Positions 18,314-27,761 are shown, numbered from the stretch's first letter. The stretch: DNA of 64,000 bases from Clostridium puniceum (GCF_002006345.1 NZ_LZZM01000167.1:1-64000); one strand, 5' to 3'. Notes: generated by a model not told the origin, from the letters alone. Program-made: numbers and translations.

Positions 18314-18856
18314 CTATTTGCAATGTCCATTATCAAGCTTTTTAAAATACGATCTTGCATATTTACATAGTGGGCATCTCATTGGAGCTTCTTTTCCTTC
18401 ATAAATGTATCCACAATTTAAGCATAACCATTCCTCGTTTTTATCATACTTAAACAATTTTTCTTCCTTAAGCCTTTTAGCTAATTTCAAAAATCTTTCC
18501 TTATGATGATCTTCAACCTCTTGAAGCTCTTTATAGAAATCTGCAATTTCATCAAAGCCCTCATCTCTTGCTATTTTTTCAAATTCCTTATATATAACTT
18601 TGCTCTCTTCAGACTCTCCAAGTGCTGATTCTATTAAATTATTTTTCGTATTGCTAATTCTATCTAAAAATCTTCTATATACTTCTCTAGCATGAGCTTT
18701 TTCATTTCCTGCTGTTTCATCAAATACATCTCCAACATACATAAAGCCATCTTCTCTAGCTTTATCTGCATAAAAAGAGTATTTATTTCTTGCTCTTGAT
18801 TCTCCTGCAAATGTTTTAAATAAATTTTTTTCGGTTTTACTGCCCTTTAAGTTCAT
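18314..18856 (-). CDS. Rubrerythrin
   Basis: Non-heme iron peroxidase (180 aa) that reduces hydrogen peroxide in anaerobes. The ferritin-like diiron domain occupies residues 1-135 (FAGESRARNKYSFYADKA; EVEDHHKERF). A C-terminal rubredoxin-like domain has CLNCGYIYEG and CPLCKY, the two CxxC pairs that bind iron. This order (diiron then rubredoxin) is classic rubrerythrin rather than the reverse clostridial form. A TTG-started frame begins at 18871, but GGGGGAG points to the ATG at 18856 (or 18859). Part of the stress-defence content of the window. Confidence 0.92.
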   Translation of the reverse strand: MNLKGSKTEKNLFKTFAGESRARNKYSFYADKAREDGFMYVGDVFDETAGNEKAHAREVYRRFLDRISNTKNNLIESALGESEESKVIYKEFEKIARDEGFDEIADFYKELQEVEDHHKERFLKLAKRLKEEKLFKYDKNEEWLCLNCGYIYEGKEAPMRCPLCKYARSYFKKLDNGHCK

Positions 18857-19029
18857 CATATTCTCCCCCAATATTAATTTCTCACATAAATAGATTATTC
18901 ATTTAGAGTATTTTGGTTACTTTTAACAAATTCATAATTATAATATGATTAATATTACTAATTAGAATATTAATTATATTTTCTAAATTGGGAAGGAATT
19001 TAGGCTGTAATTGCTAGCTGTTAACTGAA

Positions 19030-20400
19030 TTAAGTTACAATTATCTTCTTTTCTTGATTACATATTAAGATTACTTCCTGCCTATCACTAGATTTAGTAA
19101 TTAATTTAACATCGTGCCCCCAAAGCTCCTGTATATATTTTAAAGTTTCTTTAGCATAAGAAAGATCTAAGACTCTTCCGTCAAATATATTTTCCAAAGT
19201 TAAAGTATGATTTTTCCTATTTAAATCTATAACTCTAATATAAGGAATATTGCCCATTCCAGCAGTATATGAAAGAGTATCTCTTATTGTCTTCCATCCA
19301 CTTTCATCTGAAATTTCTTCAATAATAGTATCAAAAGTCCTTACATTATATTGAAATAAATTTAATTCTTTGCACAATTCTTCTGTTAAATAACGTCTTA
19401 AAAAAGAAGAATCTCTCTCAATTTCTCTAACTTCAAATATTTTTTCTTTTCCATATCTCTTTTCAATATCTTCAAATATTTTAAACCCAATATAATATGG
19501 ATTTATGCCACCAATGATAGGTGCTATTACATCATTATGCCTTTTTAAAAACTCAAAATGTAGTTCCTGTGGTAATTTTAGTTGTTTTAAAATATTATAA
19601 TGAGTATAACTTGCCCAACCTTCATTCATTATTTTAGTTTCAATCTGAGGAATGAAATATTCTGTTTCCCTTTTAACTATTTTTAAAATAGTTTTTTGCC
19701 ACTCTTCCAAATGACCATAATCTATTATAAATCCAATAAGATCATCTACAGGTTCAAGTGGAATTTTCTCCAAATCTGGCAATTTTATTTCTTCATGTGA
19801 ATCTAAAATGCCTCTATTTTCTCTTTTATTTTCATATTCTTTCAATATATTTTCTTTAATTTGGTCATTTGATAATTCTTTTATTCCAATATTCCTTTTA
19901 GATTGAAACCTTATAGCATGAGCAGAATCTAATATTCTCTCAACTTCATCATATCCTATACTTGGATCATCAATATATTCCCTTATTATTTTTGCATCCA
20001 AATTAAACATTTCTAATGTGTATTTTGCATTAGTTCCTTGTTTAAACAACCTATTATTTTTGAAAAAATCATTATGACCATATACATGTGCCATGGTTAA
20101 TATTTGTAGCAACAAAGTATTGTCTTTCATTAAATATGCTAAACAAGGGTCTGAATTAATTACCATCTCATAAGGAAGACCTGTAAGATTTAAAGAATAT
20201 AATGTTTTATTCTTCTCATATGATTTTCCAAAGCTCCAATGAGGATATCTTGATGGCATTCCAACATATGCTTCATAGCCTATCATCTCATTAAAACCTA
20301 TAATTTCAAATTCTTGTGAATAAAAATCTAATCCATATTCTTTAACCTTTTTTTCTATTTTTTCATTCCAATTTTGAATATCACTAAAACTATAATCCAA
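19030..20400 (-). CDS. spoVR: SpoVR family protein
   Basis: Homolog of Bacillus SpoVR (456 aa), a protein linked to spore cortex formation; its biochemical activity is unknown. Family landmarks are the N-terminal tryptophan-containing region (SDIQNWNEKIEKK), YGHNDFFKNN near residue 108 and NEGWASYTHYNIL near 263. The start is TTG with GGAGG eight bases upstream. It is the third gene in the order prkA, yhbH, spoVR, which are widely linked in spore formers and co-regulated in other bacteria. A 284-base gap full of foldbacks separates it from yhbH, so it may have its own control. Confidence 0.93.
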   Translation of the reverse strand: MDYSFSDIQNWNEKIEKKVKEYGLDFYSQEFEIIGFNEMIGYEAYVGMPSRYPHWSFGKSYEKNKTLYSLNLTGLPYEMVINSDPCLAYLMKDNTLLLQILTMAHVYGHNDFFKNNRLFKQGTNAKYTLEMFNLDAKIIREYIDDPSIGYDEVERILDSAHAIRFQSKRNIGIKELSNDQIKENILKEYENKRENRGILDSHEEIKLPDLEKIPLEPVDDLIGFIIDYGHLEEWQKTILKIVKRETEYFIPQIETKIMNEGWASYTHYNILKQLKLPQELHFEFLKRHNDVIAPIIGGINPYYIGFKIFEDIEKRYGKEKIFEVREIERDSSFLRRYLTEELCKELNLFQYNVRTFDTIIEEISDESGWKTIRDTLSYTAGMGNIPYIRVIDLNRKNHTLTLENIFDGRVLDLSYAKETLKYIQELWGHDVKLITKSSDRQEVILICNQEKKIIVT

Positions 20401-20519
20401 CTTCTTATTCCTCCTTTAAGGCGTATCATAAAAACAACAAAACTATATTCCAATATTTTGTATTATATTATGTTTATAAGTTTCCTAATAATAAATTGTT
20501 AGAAAAACTTACTTTCTAC

Positions 20520-20640
20520 CGTGGCGTAAAGCAAAATTTTTCAAGTGGAATTTTACATTCCACTTGAATATAGTTGAACTTATACTCTCAAGTGGTACTG
20601 GTTAACCCAAAATATCACAATCTACCGTCAAGTAGCACTA
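20520..20640. repeat. Foldback cluster between yhbH and spoVR
   Basis: Contains a perfect 11-bp inverted repeat, TCAAGTGGAAT (20541-20551) and its complement (20557-20567), with a 5-base loop. Further copies follow of TCAAGTGG (20589-20596) and TCAAGTAG, and of CTACCGT (before and after). Neither strand has a T-run directly after the hairpin. It could be a processing or stability element for the operon mRNA, or a small repeat family. Confidence 0.6.
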
Positions 20641-20684
20641 AGTCTTAATACAAAATACATTTAATATTCTTAATTTATTATTTT

Positions 20685-21854
20685 TTATGTGCCTAACTCC
20701 TTCCTAAGCATAGTTTTAAGTGCTTCCCATAAATCTTTTTTTTCTTTTATAATTACAGGCACAAACTTCTCATCCGTTATTTCTTTTTTAAACTTATGAT
20801 ACATTGTAGTTGTGTACGTTGATGGTAAAAGTTCTGCATAACCAAACATATTACTAATTTCACATATGTTTTTAACTGCAATAACTGCTCTTTCGTTATC
20901 TTCTGACCAATTATCTCCATCACTAGCATATATGCTATATATGTTCCATGCTGAGGGTGGATACTTTTCTTCAATTAAATTTAATGCTTCATTAATACCA
21001 CTTGATATATAGGTCCCACCTGATTCAGACTTATGAAAAAATTCATATTCATCTACTCGTTTTGCAACTGTAGTATGGTATATAAACTCAAAGGCTATAT
21101 TGTTATACTTTCTCTTCAAAAAACTAGCTAACACAAAAAAATATGATCTTGCCAAATACTTCTTTGTTATATCCATTGAGCCGGAAGCATCCATAATAAA
21201 TATCATAACTGCATTACTATCCTTTTTAGGTTTCAGTTTAACTCTATAGTATTTTAAGTCTTCTTCTCTAAATGGAAATCTTTCTAAATCCTGTTCATTT
21301 TCTAATTCTCGTAGTGCCCTTTTCTTTCCCTGTTTTCTTGCAATCTTAGACATAACTGTTTTTTTCTTTGCAAGTCTTGGCCTTATTCCATGAGTTTGGT
21401 ATCCTCTTTTTTTACCACTTGTTTCAGTAATTATTTCAGAATATTTCTTTTCATCTAAATTAGGTAAATTTAAATCTTCTGATATATAATCCATTAGTTC
21501 TTCGAGAGTAATTTCTGTTTCATAAACATCATCACCCTCATCATTTCCTGCACCTTGATTCCCTTTAGCTAGTTTCTTGTTCCCATTACCTAGTTTTTCT
21601 CCTCTTTTTTCATCTCCAACTCCACTAGCTACTCCCTTAGAATTTTTTCCATAAACAAATTGATATTCCTTAATGCCTTTAATAGGTATTTTAAACTTTT
21701 TATTTTTGCTTTCCCCAACTATGCTTTCTTCTGATAATATATCTCCTAAGTTTTCTTTTATAGATTTTTCTACAAGCTGCCTATGTCTTCTTCTATCTTC
21801 TATGGACCTGTCATGATCAACTTGATTATTAGTATAATCTCTAAATATAGCCAT
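20685..21854 (-). CDS. yhbH: DUF444/YhbH family sporulation protein
   Basis: Protein of the YhbH/YeaH family (389 aa), the constant partner of PrkA kinases. The C-terminal two thirds carry a von Willebrand A-like domain with a [12 protein letters not shown] metal-ion-dependent adhesion-like motif near 210-221. The N-terminal part is basic and low complexity (a Gly/Lys/Asn-rich linker at about 75-105). It starts eight bases after the prkA stop and is clearly co-transcribed. The activity of the family is unknown. Confidence 0.9.
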   Translation of the reverse strand: MAIFRDYTNNQVDHDRSIEDRRRHRQLVEKSIKENLGDILSEESIVGESKNKKFKIPIKGIKEYQFVYGKNSKGVASGVGDEKRGEKLGNGNKKLAKGNQGAGNDEGDDVYETEITLEELMDYISEDLNLPNLDEKKYSEIITETSGKKRGYQTHGIRPRLAKKKTVMSKIARKQGKKRALRELENEQDLERFPFREEDLKYYRVKLKPKKDSNAVMIFIMDASGSMDITKKYLARSYFFVLASFLKRKYNNIAFEFIYHTTVAKRVDEYEFFHKSESGGTYISSGINEALNLIEEKYPPSAWNIYSIYASDGDNWSEDNERAVIAVKNICEISNMFGYAELLPSTYTTTMYHKFKKEITDEKFVPVIIKEKKDLWEALKTMLRKELGT

Positions 21855-21862
21855 AATTTACT

Positions 21863-23791
21863 TTAATCTCTCCATAAATTATTAGCAGCATATTTTAAAA
21901 TCACATCACAACAATGAGGACAGTACCCATTTCTTCTCATTTCTTCTACCATAGAATCATATTTTTCAGCTTGTTCCTTATCTCTAACTTTGGATCTAGT
22001 TATAATTCTAGATAAATCTTTAACTGAAACTGTTAATTTCTTTTCTATAGCTTCTTTCAACGGCTCATATGAGGTATAATCTAATCCGCCACCGTTTCTA
22101 ACTATATAGAACATATATGAAGTAACATCTGACCTAAAACCTTTAGCTGATGCTGCATAAACACCTATCTGTTCTTCTATACTTCTCATAAAATCTTCAT
22201 CTGGATTTAATTCTTCTCCAGTTGAAGTATCTTTTATCTTACTCTTATTTACATAAGCTTCTGCATTATCTATATAATTATTAAATAAACTCTCAGCTTG
22301 CTCTCTAAATGAATGTATAAATGCCTTTGTAATTTCCCTCTCAAGAATTTTATTATATTCTTTTCTAATATTATCTTGAATAAATCCTAAATATCGTTTC
22401 TTATCATCAGCTGCAATATCAAGTTCTTTAACTGATCTAATTATACTTTCCATTATACTAAGTGGATTTATGCAGTCATAACCTGATTCTGAAAGCGCAT
22501 TATCTATAGCTTTTATAATAAATCTTGTACTTATGCCCTTCATGCCTTCATATTGCCCTGCCTCTTCACGAAGCTCTCCAATATCAATCTTCTTTGTAGT
22601 TCCTTTTTCAACAATTTCTTCACCATTATAAATTTTAAGCTTAGTAATAGCATCTGCTTTTGCTGAAAGTGTAAGTCTTGAAAGTATTGCAAACATTGCT
22701 GCAATTTCAATAGTATGTGGCGCTATATGAGCTTTAAAATTACTCTTCTTTAATATTTTTTCGTATATTTTGACCTCTTCATCAAGCTCTAGACAATATG
22801 GCACTTCTACCTTTACTATTCTATCTAATATAGCTTCATTAGTATGATCTGACTTAAATTTGTTCCATTCAGCTTCATTTGAGTGAGCAACTATAACTCC
22901 ATCAAAATAAATCATGGAGCCTTTTCCTGGCGATGGTATAGATTTTTCTTGAGTTGCTGTAATTATTGTGTGGAGATATTCAACATCATTTTTAAATACC
23001 TCAATAAATTCTACAAGTCCACGATTACCCACATTAAAAGCACCATTTAATGAAAATATTCTTGGATCATCCTCTGAATATAAGTCCATCTTAGATATAT
23101 CAATTGATCCTGTTAAAATTGAGGTATCTTGGTTATTAGGGTCAACTGGTGGCACAACTCCAATCCCTTTTCTTGATCTAATAGAAAAATCTACTTGTTC
23201 AACTGGAAAATCTTCATATATTCCTTTAAGTTCATGATTAAGCCTGTATTTACATACAGGACATAAATCCCCTTCAATCTGTACCCCTAACATTTCTTCG
23301 AATTTACCTCTTAAATGTTTTGGAATAAGATGAAGTGGTTCTTCATGCATAGGACATCCCTTTAATGCAAAAACTGGTTCACAGTTTTCTAAGGCAGATT
23401 TTAAGCTTTCAACTATAGAAGATTTACCAGCACCAACAGGACCAACAAGATATAGTACCTGTCTAGCTTCTTCTCCCTTCATCGCTGCTGATTTGAAATA
23501 ACTAGCAAGCTTCATAATCACCTTATCGATACCATAAAATTCTTCTCTAAAAAAGCCATATTTTCTTATTGTATCATTCCCATAGATTTTTCGAACTCTA
23601 GGATTCTCCTCAGCTTTTAGCTCTTCTACGCCTCTGCTAATTATCATTTCATGAATTCTCTTATGAGCGAGCTTAACTGCCTCTGAATTCTCCTTAACAA
23701 TATTTAAATAATCTAAAAAGCTTCCTTCAAATTTTTGGATGTTATACTTTTCTCTATCATTTTCTATAAATTCTCTAAAGTTCATACTCAT
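21863..23791 (-). CDS. prkA: PrkA-type serine protein kinase / AAA protein
   Basis: PrkA/YeaG family protein (642 aa). The AAA-type P-loop is GPVGAGKSS (residues 117-125) with the PrkA-specific region after it, and the C-terminal part is the helical domain once likened to protein kinases. Cys pairs occur at CPVCKYR and CPHCCD near the end, a possible metal site. First gene of prkA-yhbH-(spoVR). Two ATG codons (23791 and 23785) are possible behind GGAGG. In Bacillus the homolog acts during sporulation; here that role follows from family and neighbours. Confidence 0.93.
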   Translation of the reverse strand: MSMNFREFIENDREKYNIQKFEGSFLDYLNIVKENSEAVKLAHKRIHEMIISRGVEELKAEENPRVRKIYGNDTIRKYGFFREEFYGIDKVIMKLASYFKSAAMKGEEARQVLYLVGPVGAGKSSIVESLKSALENCEPVFALKGCPMHEEPLHLIPKHLRGKFEEMLGVQIEGDLCPVCKYRLNHELKGIYEDFPVEQVDFSIRSRKGIGVVPPVDPNNQDTSILTGSIDISKMDLYSEDDPRIFSLNGAFNVGNRGLVEFIEVFKNDVEYLHTIITATQEKSIPSPGKGSMIYFDGVIVAHSNEAEWNKFKSDHTNEAILDRIVKVEVPYCLELDEEVKIYEKILKKSNFKAHIAPHTIEIAAMFAILSRLTLSAKADAITKLKIYNGEEIVEKGTTKKIDIGELREEAGQYEGMKGISTRFIIKAIDNALSESGYDCINPLSIMESIIRSVKELDIAADDKKRYLGFIQDNIRKEYNKILEREITKAFIHSFREQAESLFNNYIDNAEAYVNKSKIKDTSTGEELNPDEDFMRSIEEQIGVYAASAKGFRSDVTSYMFYIVRNGGGLDYTSYEPLKEAIEKKLTVSVKDLSRIITRSKVRDKEQAEKYDSMVEEMRRNGYCPHCCDVILKYAANNLWRD

Positions 23792-24113
23792 GAATCCTCC
23801 CCTCCCTTATACCTAAAATATATTCAATTAAGCAAATACATTATGACTACTTTTTATAAATAGTTAATTCTTATTACATTAAATTTTCATATATCATAGC
23901 TATAATTTTTTATTTCTATTAAAAAGTACTTGCTTTTGAGTTAATTTAAAGGTATATAGTTTAATTAGATAGAAAAAATTATAAAATCAATGAATTATTT
24001 TCAAACAAATATAGTATTTCAACATAATAAGGAAATTGTTATTTTGAGTACTTATAATTAGTGATAAAACCTTTATGGCTTAATTAATAATAAAATCAAT
24101 GGAGGGAATTAAT
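23792..24113. other. 322-bp divergent promoter region
   Basis: Lies between prkA and the first MerR gene and holds the MerR-type promoter at 23930-23960. I see no clear prkA promoter; sporulation sigma sites are too degenerate to call here. Confidence 0.5.
23930..23960 (+). promoter_or_regulatory. MerR-type 19-bp-spacer promoter (MerR gene at 24114)
   Basis: -35 TTGCTT, 19-bp spacer with GAGTTAATTTA, -10 TATAGT. The long spacer is the mark of MerR-activated promoters. Weakest -35 of the island set. Confidence 0.6.
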
Positions 24114-24512
24114 ATGAAAAGCATAGCTGAGGTTAGTAAAGAATTTGGTATTTCTACTGATACATTAAGATATTATGAAAGAATAGGTTTATTGCCACCT
24201 GTCCAACGTAACTCAAGTGGTTATAGAGAATATGATGATGAAGACTTAGAGTGGGTTTATTTTGTGACTTCTATGCGCAACGCTGGTATTTCTGTTGAAT
24301 CCTTAATTGAATATGTTACTTTGTTTCAAGAAGGTCACAATACCATTCCTGCAAGAAAACAAATCTTACTAAATCAACAAAAAGCATTAGAAAACAAAAA
24401 AGAAGAAATCCAAAAATTATTAGATCGTTTAAATCATAAAATTGATGGTTATGAAGAGAGATTATTAAAATACGAAGGAAAATTAATAAAAAGCAAAAAG
24501 AAAAGTGATTAA
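24114..24512 (+). CDS. MerR-family regulator without the usual sensor cysteine
   Basis: Small MerR protein (132 aa): winged helix with SIAEVSKEFGISTDTLRYYERIGLLPPVQRNSSGYREY, then a dimerisation coiled coil (QKALENKKEEIQKLLDRLNHKI). It belongs to the AdhR/NmlR-like subgroup, which senses aldehydes or electrophiles through a single Cys near residue 52-54. Here that position is Ser (about 53, VTSMRNAG) and the protein has no Cys at all. The ATG at 24114 follows GGAGGG; the upstream in-frame ATG lacks one. Probably auto-regulated from the promoter above. Confidence 0.88.
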   Translation: MKSIAEVSKEFGISTDTLRYYERIGLLPPVQRNSSGYREYDDEDLEWVYFVTSMRNAGISVESLIEYVTLFQEGHNTIPARKQILLNQQKALENKKEEIQKLLDRLNHKIDGYEERLLKYEGKLIKSKKKSD

Positions 24513-24528
24513 CATTTTAATACACAGA

Positions 24529-24567
24529 AAAATGTATCCAACCTAATTTTTAGGAAGGATACATTTT
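24529..24567. terminator. Bidirectional terminator, MerR / cupin
   Basis: AAAATGTATCC (24529-24539) pairs perfectly with GGATACATTTT (24557-24567), with an inner CCTA/TAGG, between convergent genes. Confidence 0.85.
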
Positions 24568-24568
24568 A

Positions 24569-24985
24569 TTATTTAAGCTTTCCATATACTTCATCTGTAA
24601 CTGCTTCTAACCATTCATTAGAGGAACCTTCAGCAGGCACTTCTATTGCCAAATGTGAAAAAGTACTATCTTTTGATGCTCCATGCCAATGCTTTACTTC
24701 AGGTGGAATATTAACAACATCTCCTGGATGTAACTCTTGTGGCTCTTTTCCCCATTCTTGATACCATCCTCTCCCTTCTGTTACAAGAAGAATCTGGCCA
24801 CCTTTATGATGAATATGCCAATTATTACGACATTTAGGTTCAAATGTTACATTTCCAATTGGTACACCAGTAGTTGTAAGCATATTTAAATAAGCTTTAC
24901 CAATGAAATACTTTGAAAATTGCTCTGGAAGTGGATCTCCCTTTAGAAAAATTGTGTTGTTATTAAAATCTTTTTTATTATTCAT
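24569..24985 (-). CDS. Cupin-domain protein
   Basis: Single-domain cupin (138 aa). Motif 1 is the metal-binding HIHHKGGQILLVTEGRG (about 57-73) and motif 2 is HPGDVVNIPPEVKHWHGA (about 86-103), giving the usual His/Gln/His metal ligands. It belongs to the cupins that accompany carboxymuconolactone-decarboxylase-like proteins, one of which is the next gene upstream, 278 bases away. Substrate unknown; small-molecule oxidation or detoxification is plausible from the neighbourhood. GGAGAG precedes the ATG. No MerR-type promoter was convincing directly upstream. Confidence 0.85.
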   Translation of the reverse strand: MNNKKDFNNNTIFLKGDPLPEQFSKYFIGKAYLNMLTTTGVPIGNVTFEPKCRNNWHIHHKGGQILLVTEGRGWYQEWGKEPQELHPGDVVNIPPEVKHWHGASKDSTFSHLAIEVPAEGSSNEWLEAVTDEVYGKLK

Positions 24986-25263
24986 ATTCTATACTCTCCC
25001 TTATTATTAAAGTTTATAGTAGCATATTTCTATTATCTTGGGTTAAATTCAAATTAATCGGTATTTTAACATAACCTTTGCTTACTTCAAGCTTCCGCCA
25101 TTATCTGTTAACTTCAAATTAATTAATAATTTTATATAACTTCTAATTAATATAATTCATATTAGTTAATGTCTTCATATCTGATATCTCTAAAAGCATA
25201 AATCCTATTTTAATGAATAGACATTTTCAGAAGAATATAATTGATTATTCAAACTTTTCTTTT

Positions 25264-26025
25264 TTACTTATTCATCTGAGCTGCTGCATCATTTACACAA
25301 TGAAGTGTATTCAAACTTCTTGGATAACCTATGAATGGCAGGCACTGTGAAATAATTTTAATTAAAAACTGCTTATCATTACCAATCTTCATATTTGCTG
25401 ATGCATGGCTTTTAAGCTGCGGTTCACACCCACCCTGTGCAGATAAGAAGCAGAAAGTAATAATTTCGCGCTGTTTGTAATCAAGTCCACTACGAGTATA
25501 ATAATCACCAAAGCAATTATCAGCTAACCAATGATTGATATGTCGTGTTTCTTCTGATCCTGACTTATAGAATTCTTTCATTCCATCTCCAAATATATCA
25601 ACCTGTGCTTGAATTCCTTTTTCTAAACGATTTTCTCTTGTAGTATTAGATTGCCCTTCAAGTGGTAACTTAATTCCCTTTGCTGTTAATACCTCATTTA
25701 CACCTTGCAGAAATGGAAATACCCTTCCTAATCCAAGATAAGCTACAGCTTGATACACAATTTCTTTCACTTCTACTGGCGTTACTCCAAAATTAAGTGC
25801 AGCAGGTACTATTGCTTTAAACTCATCAATTCCTTGACATCCAATCAAGGTGGCAATAATTGCTATCATTCTAGTACAATCATCTAAATCATCCTGATTT
25901 ACAACTTCATCAAATGCAAAGTTATCAAAAAACTCAATAAACTCTGGATCTGTTTCTAGGAATTTTGATACGTGTCCAGGAAACATTCTTTCATGATACT
26001 CTTTTGAAAAATCTGTAATTGCCAT
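25264..26025 (-). CDS. Carboxymuconolactone decarboxylase (AhpD-like) family protein
   Basis: Two-domain protein (253 aa) of the CMD/AhpD superfamily: domain 1 around residues 40-110 (ARMIAIIATLIGCQG-type block, here CTRMIAIIATLIGCQG) and domain 2 around 165-245 (EIITFCFLSAQGGCEPQLKSH). Family members act as peroxidatic or decarboxylating enzymes. The two-domain form beside a cupin and MerR genes is a recurrent stress-linked arrangement in Firmicutes. Its promoter, 135 bases upstream, is the best MerR-type promoter of the island. Exact reaction unknown. Confidence 0.85.
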   Translation of the reverse strand: MAITDFSKEYHERMFPGHVSKFLETDPEFIEFFDNFAFDEVVNQDDLDDCTRMIAIIATLIGCQGIDEFKAIVPAALNFGVTPVEVKEIVYQAVAYLGLGRVFPFLQGVNEVLTAKGIKLPLEGQSNTTRENRLEKGIQAQVDIFGDGMKEFYKSGSEETRHINHWLADNCFGDYYTRSGLDYKQREIITFCFLSAQGGCEPQLKSHASANMKIGNDKQFLIKIISQCLPFIGYPRSLNTLHCVNDAAAQMNK

Positions 26026-26159
26026 TTCAATCTCTCCTTTATTTTTATTTTTTCCTATTTCATATGCTTAATGCAATGCTAGAAAACCTTTAATCCTTGG
26101 TTTCTTAATTTTGTGGTTTTCGCATCTTATTCTTAGCTTTCTATTATTGGAACATGTAT

Positions 26160-26190
26160 AGTATACTCTTTGGAGTTAACTCCAAGTCAA
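26160..26190 (-). promoter_or_regulatory. MerR-type promoter of the CMD-like gene
   Basis: Minus strand: -35 TTGACT (26185-26190), 19-bp spacer containing the perfect dyad TTGGAGTTAACTCCAA (with one base of the -35 side), -10 TATACT (26160-26165). The strongest dyad of the set. Confidence 0.82.
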
Positions 26191-26372
26191 TCTTTTTTAT
26201 TTTAATATAAACAAAATATATAAGCTTCAATTAATAAACTTCATAATTTAGTTAATTACTTCATTTATTCTTTCTAAAAGTTAAAATCTAATTTTGATGA
26301 ACAGAATTATTTAGAACTTATATATGTAACAAAATATGCTCTCATCACACTGATATGAATTTGTTTAAATCA

Positions 26373-26410
26373 AAAAATAAAATAAGTACCCTTTACACCT
26401 ACTTATTCTC
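26373..26410 (-). terminator. Probable terminator of the second MerR gene
   Basis: Minus strand AATAAGTA / TACTTATT with a 11-base loop followed by TTATTTTTTG, about 65 bases after the stop. Confidence 0.5.
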
Positions 26411-26470
26411 AATTTCAGCGTAAAAAGTACTCTATTTTTAAATTTTTTATTTTGAATACAAAAATCCTAA

Positions 26471-26854
26471 CTAATCTAGTCTTTTTAATTGATATTCCTT
26501 TGTAATTATTCCACTTTCATATCTTTCTATTTTATAATCTAAACGTTCTAAGGTTTTTTTCATGTCTTCCATTTTTTGAGCTAACAAAGTACGTTGCTCT
26601 TTTAAGAGTTCCTTTCTTTCATCAATAGTTTCATATCCTCGTTGAAACAAAGACACATACTCAATTAAAACTTCAATAGGAAGACCTGCCGCCCTCATAC
26701 ATTTTATAAATTCAATCCATCTGCAATCTTCTTCATTGTAGTCCCTTATTCCACTTTTATTGCGGTTAACTGCTGGAATTAGTCCTATACGTTCATAATA
26801 ACGGAGTGTATCCTGTGAAAGATCATATTTTTTACTTACTTCCGCAATCATCAT
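26471..26854 (-). CDS. MerR-family regulator, AdhR/NmlR-like
   Basis: MerR protein (127 aa) with an N-terminal winged helix (IAEVSKKYDLSQDTLRYYERIGLIP) and a C-terminal coiled coil. Counting from the ATG at 26854, a Cys falls at residue 52 (FIKCMRAAG), the position of the aldehyde/electrophile-sensing cysteine known from AdhR; a second Cys is at 44. GGAGGGG precedes 26854, whereas the frame from 26878 starts inside that site. Its own promoter has the 19-bp spacer, so auto-activation is likely. Confidence 0.9.
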   Translation of the reverse strand: MMIAEVSKKYDLSQDTLRYYERIGLIPAVNRNKSGIRDYNEEDCRWIEFIKCMRAAGLPIEVLIEYVSLFQRGYETIDERKELLKEQRTLLAQKMEDMKKTLERLDYKIERYESGIITKEYQLKRLD

Positions 26855-26876
26855 ACCTTTCCCCTCCTTTTTACAC

Positions 26877-26907
26877 ATTATAACATCTAGAGTCCACTTA
26901 AAGTCAA
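26877..26907 (-). promoter_or_regulatory. MerR-type promoter of the second MerR gene
   Basis: Minus strand: -35 TTGACT (26902-26907), 19-bp spacer with AAGTGGACTCT, consensus -10 TATAAT (26877-26882). It implies a leader of only about 20 bases. Confidence 0.82.
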
Positions 26908-26931
26908 TAAAAATATATATGTGTTCATTCT

Positions 26932-27530
26932 CTAATTTGCACTAAATTTATTCCATATTCCAGTTATATAACGATATACAAAAACAACAGCCTTGATAAT
27001 CCAGTCAATAAACATAGCCACCCATGTACCTAACATTCCCATATTAAAATAGATACTTAGTAGATAAGCCAATGCAATACGGCAGCAAAACATGGATAAA
27101 ATCCCTACAGTCATAGGGAATTTTGCATCACCAGCTGCACGGAAGGTTACAGGTAAAGTATGCCAAAGGCCATATTAATGCCATAACTACCCCATGAGCC
27201 CAAACTGTCTGTTTTGTTAAGGCCGTTGCTGCTTCTGATAATCCATAAATATTTAATATACTTGGAAGTAATGCAAGTACTGCTATAGTACTTATCATAT
27301 GAGCTGCATATACAATACCTATTATCTTTTTAGTGTAATATTTTGCCTGATCATAATCACCAGCACCTATGCATCTTCATATTACTACTGTTAAGCCTAG
27401 ACCAATCGCTATACCTGGAAGCACTTGAAACATAACTATAGTTCCTGAAACTGCATTTGCAGCTATTGAAGCAGTTCCAAAGTGAAACCCATAAATTATA
27501 ATTGCATTTCCTAACCTTTTAAATTATATT
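26932..27530 (-). pseudogene. MATE efflux transporter pseudogene (C-terminal half)
   Basis: Minus-strand translation gives ordered MATE fragments: GTASIAANAVSGTIVMFQVLPGI, then GLGLTVVI, an in-frame TGA at 27377-27379, RCIGAGDYDQAKYYTKKIIG, VWAHGVVMALIWPLAY, a frameshift near 27170, then TLPVTFRAAGDAKFPMTVG and the C-terminus to 26932. The N-terminal half is missing entirely. It is related to the intact MATE gene at 36156-37493 (compare SSIAANAIG there). A good MerR-type promoter is retained upstream at 27564. Only the last 60 codons form an open frame. Not functional as a transporter. Confidence 0.88.
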
Positions 27531-27563
27531 AAATTTAAATCAAACCTTTGATTCTCCATATAT

Positions 27564-27594
27564 AATCTACCACTTGGAGTTCACTTCAAGTCAA
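27564..27594 (-). promoter_or_regulatory. MerR-type promoter in front of the MATE pseudogene
   Basis: Minus strand: -35 TTGACT (27589-27594), 19-bp spacer with GAAGTGAACTCC, -10 TAGATT (27564-27569). Retained although the gene behind it is broken. Confidence 0.72.
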
Positions 27595-27715
27595 TAGCTT
27601 TTTTAAATTTGGGTGGCGTTTTTATTTATATGTCCCCCAATTTTATCTTTAATTTATTAGCACCAAAAATTCTAAAATATTTTTATTATTGAATTACATA
27701 TATTATCTTTCAAAT

Positions 27716-27754
27716 AAAAAAGATATCCATAATAAAACTATGAATATCTTTTTT
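27716..27754. terminator. Hairpin terminator downstream of small protein gene
   Basis: AAAAAAGATATCCAT pairs with ATGAATATCTTTTTT (one mismatch). Acts for the minus-strand small gene at 27762-27899; symmetrical A/T tracts make it bidirectional. Confidence 0.75.
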
Positions 27755-27761
27755 GTATTTA

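Noticed and set aside
20777..20974. Open frame antisense/offset within yhbH
   Set aside because: Same-strand frame shadow of yhbH with no start signals and no family motif.
24986..25060. A possible MerR-type promoter in front of the cupin gene
   Set aside because: TTGAAT is present but no -10 at 19 bp and no dyad in the spacer; not of the quality of the other seven.
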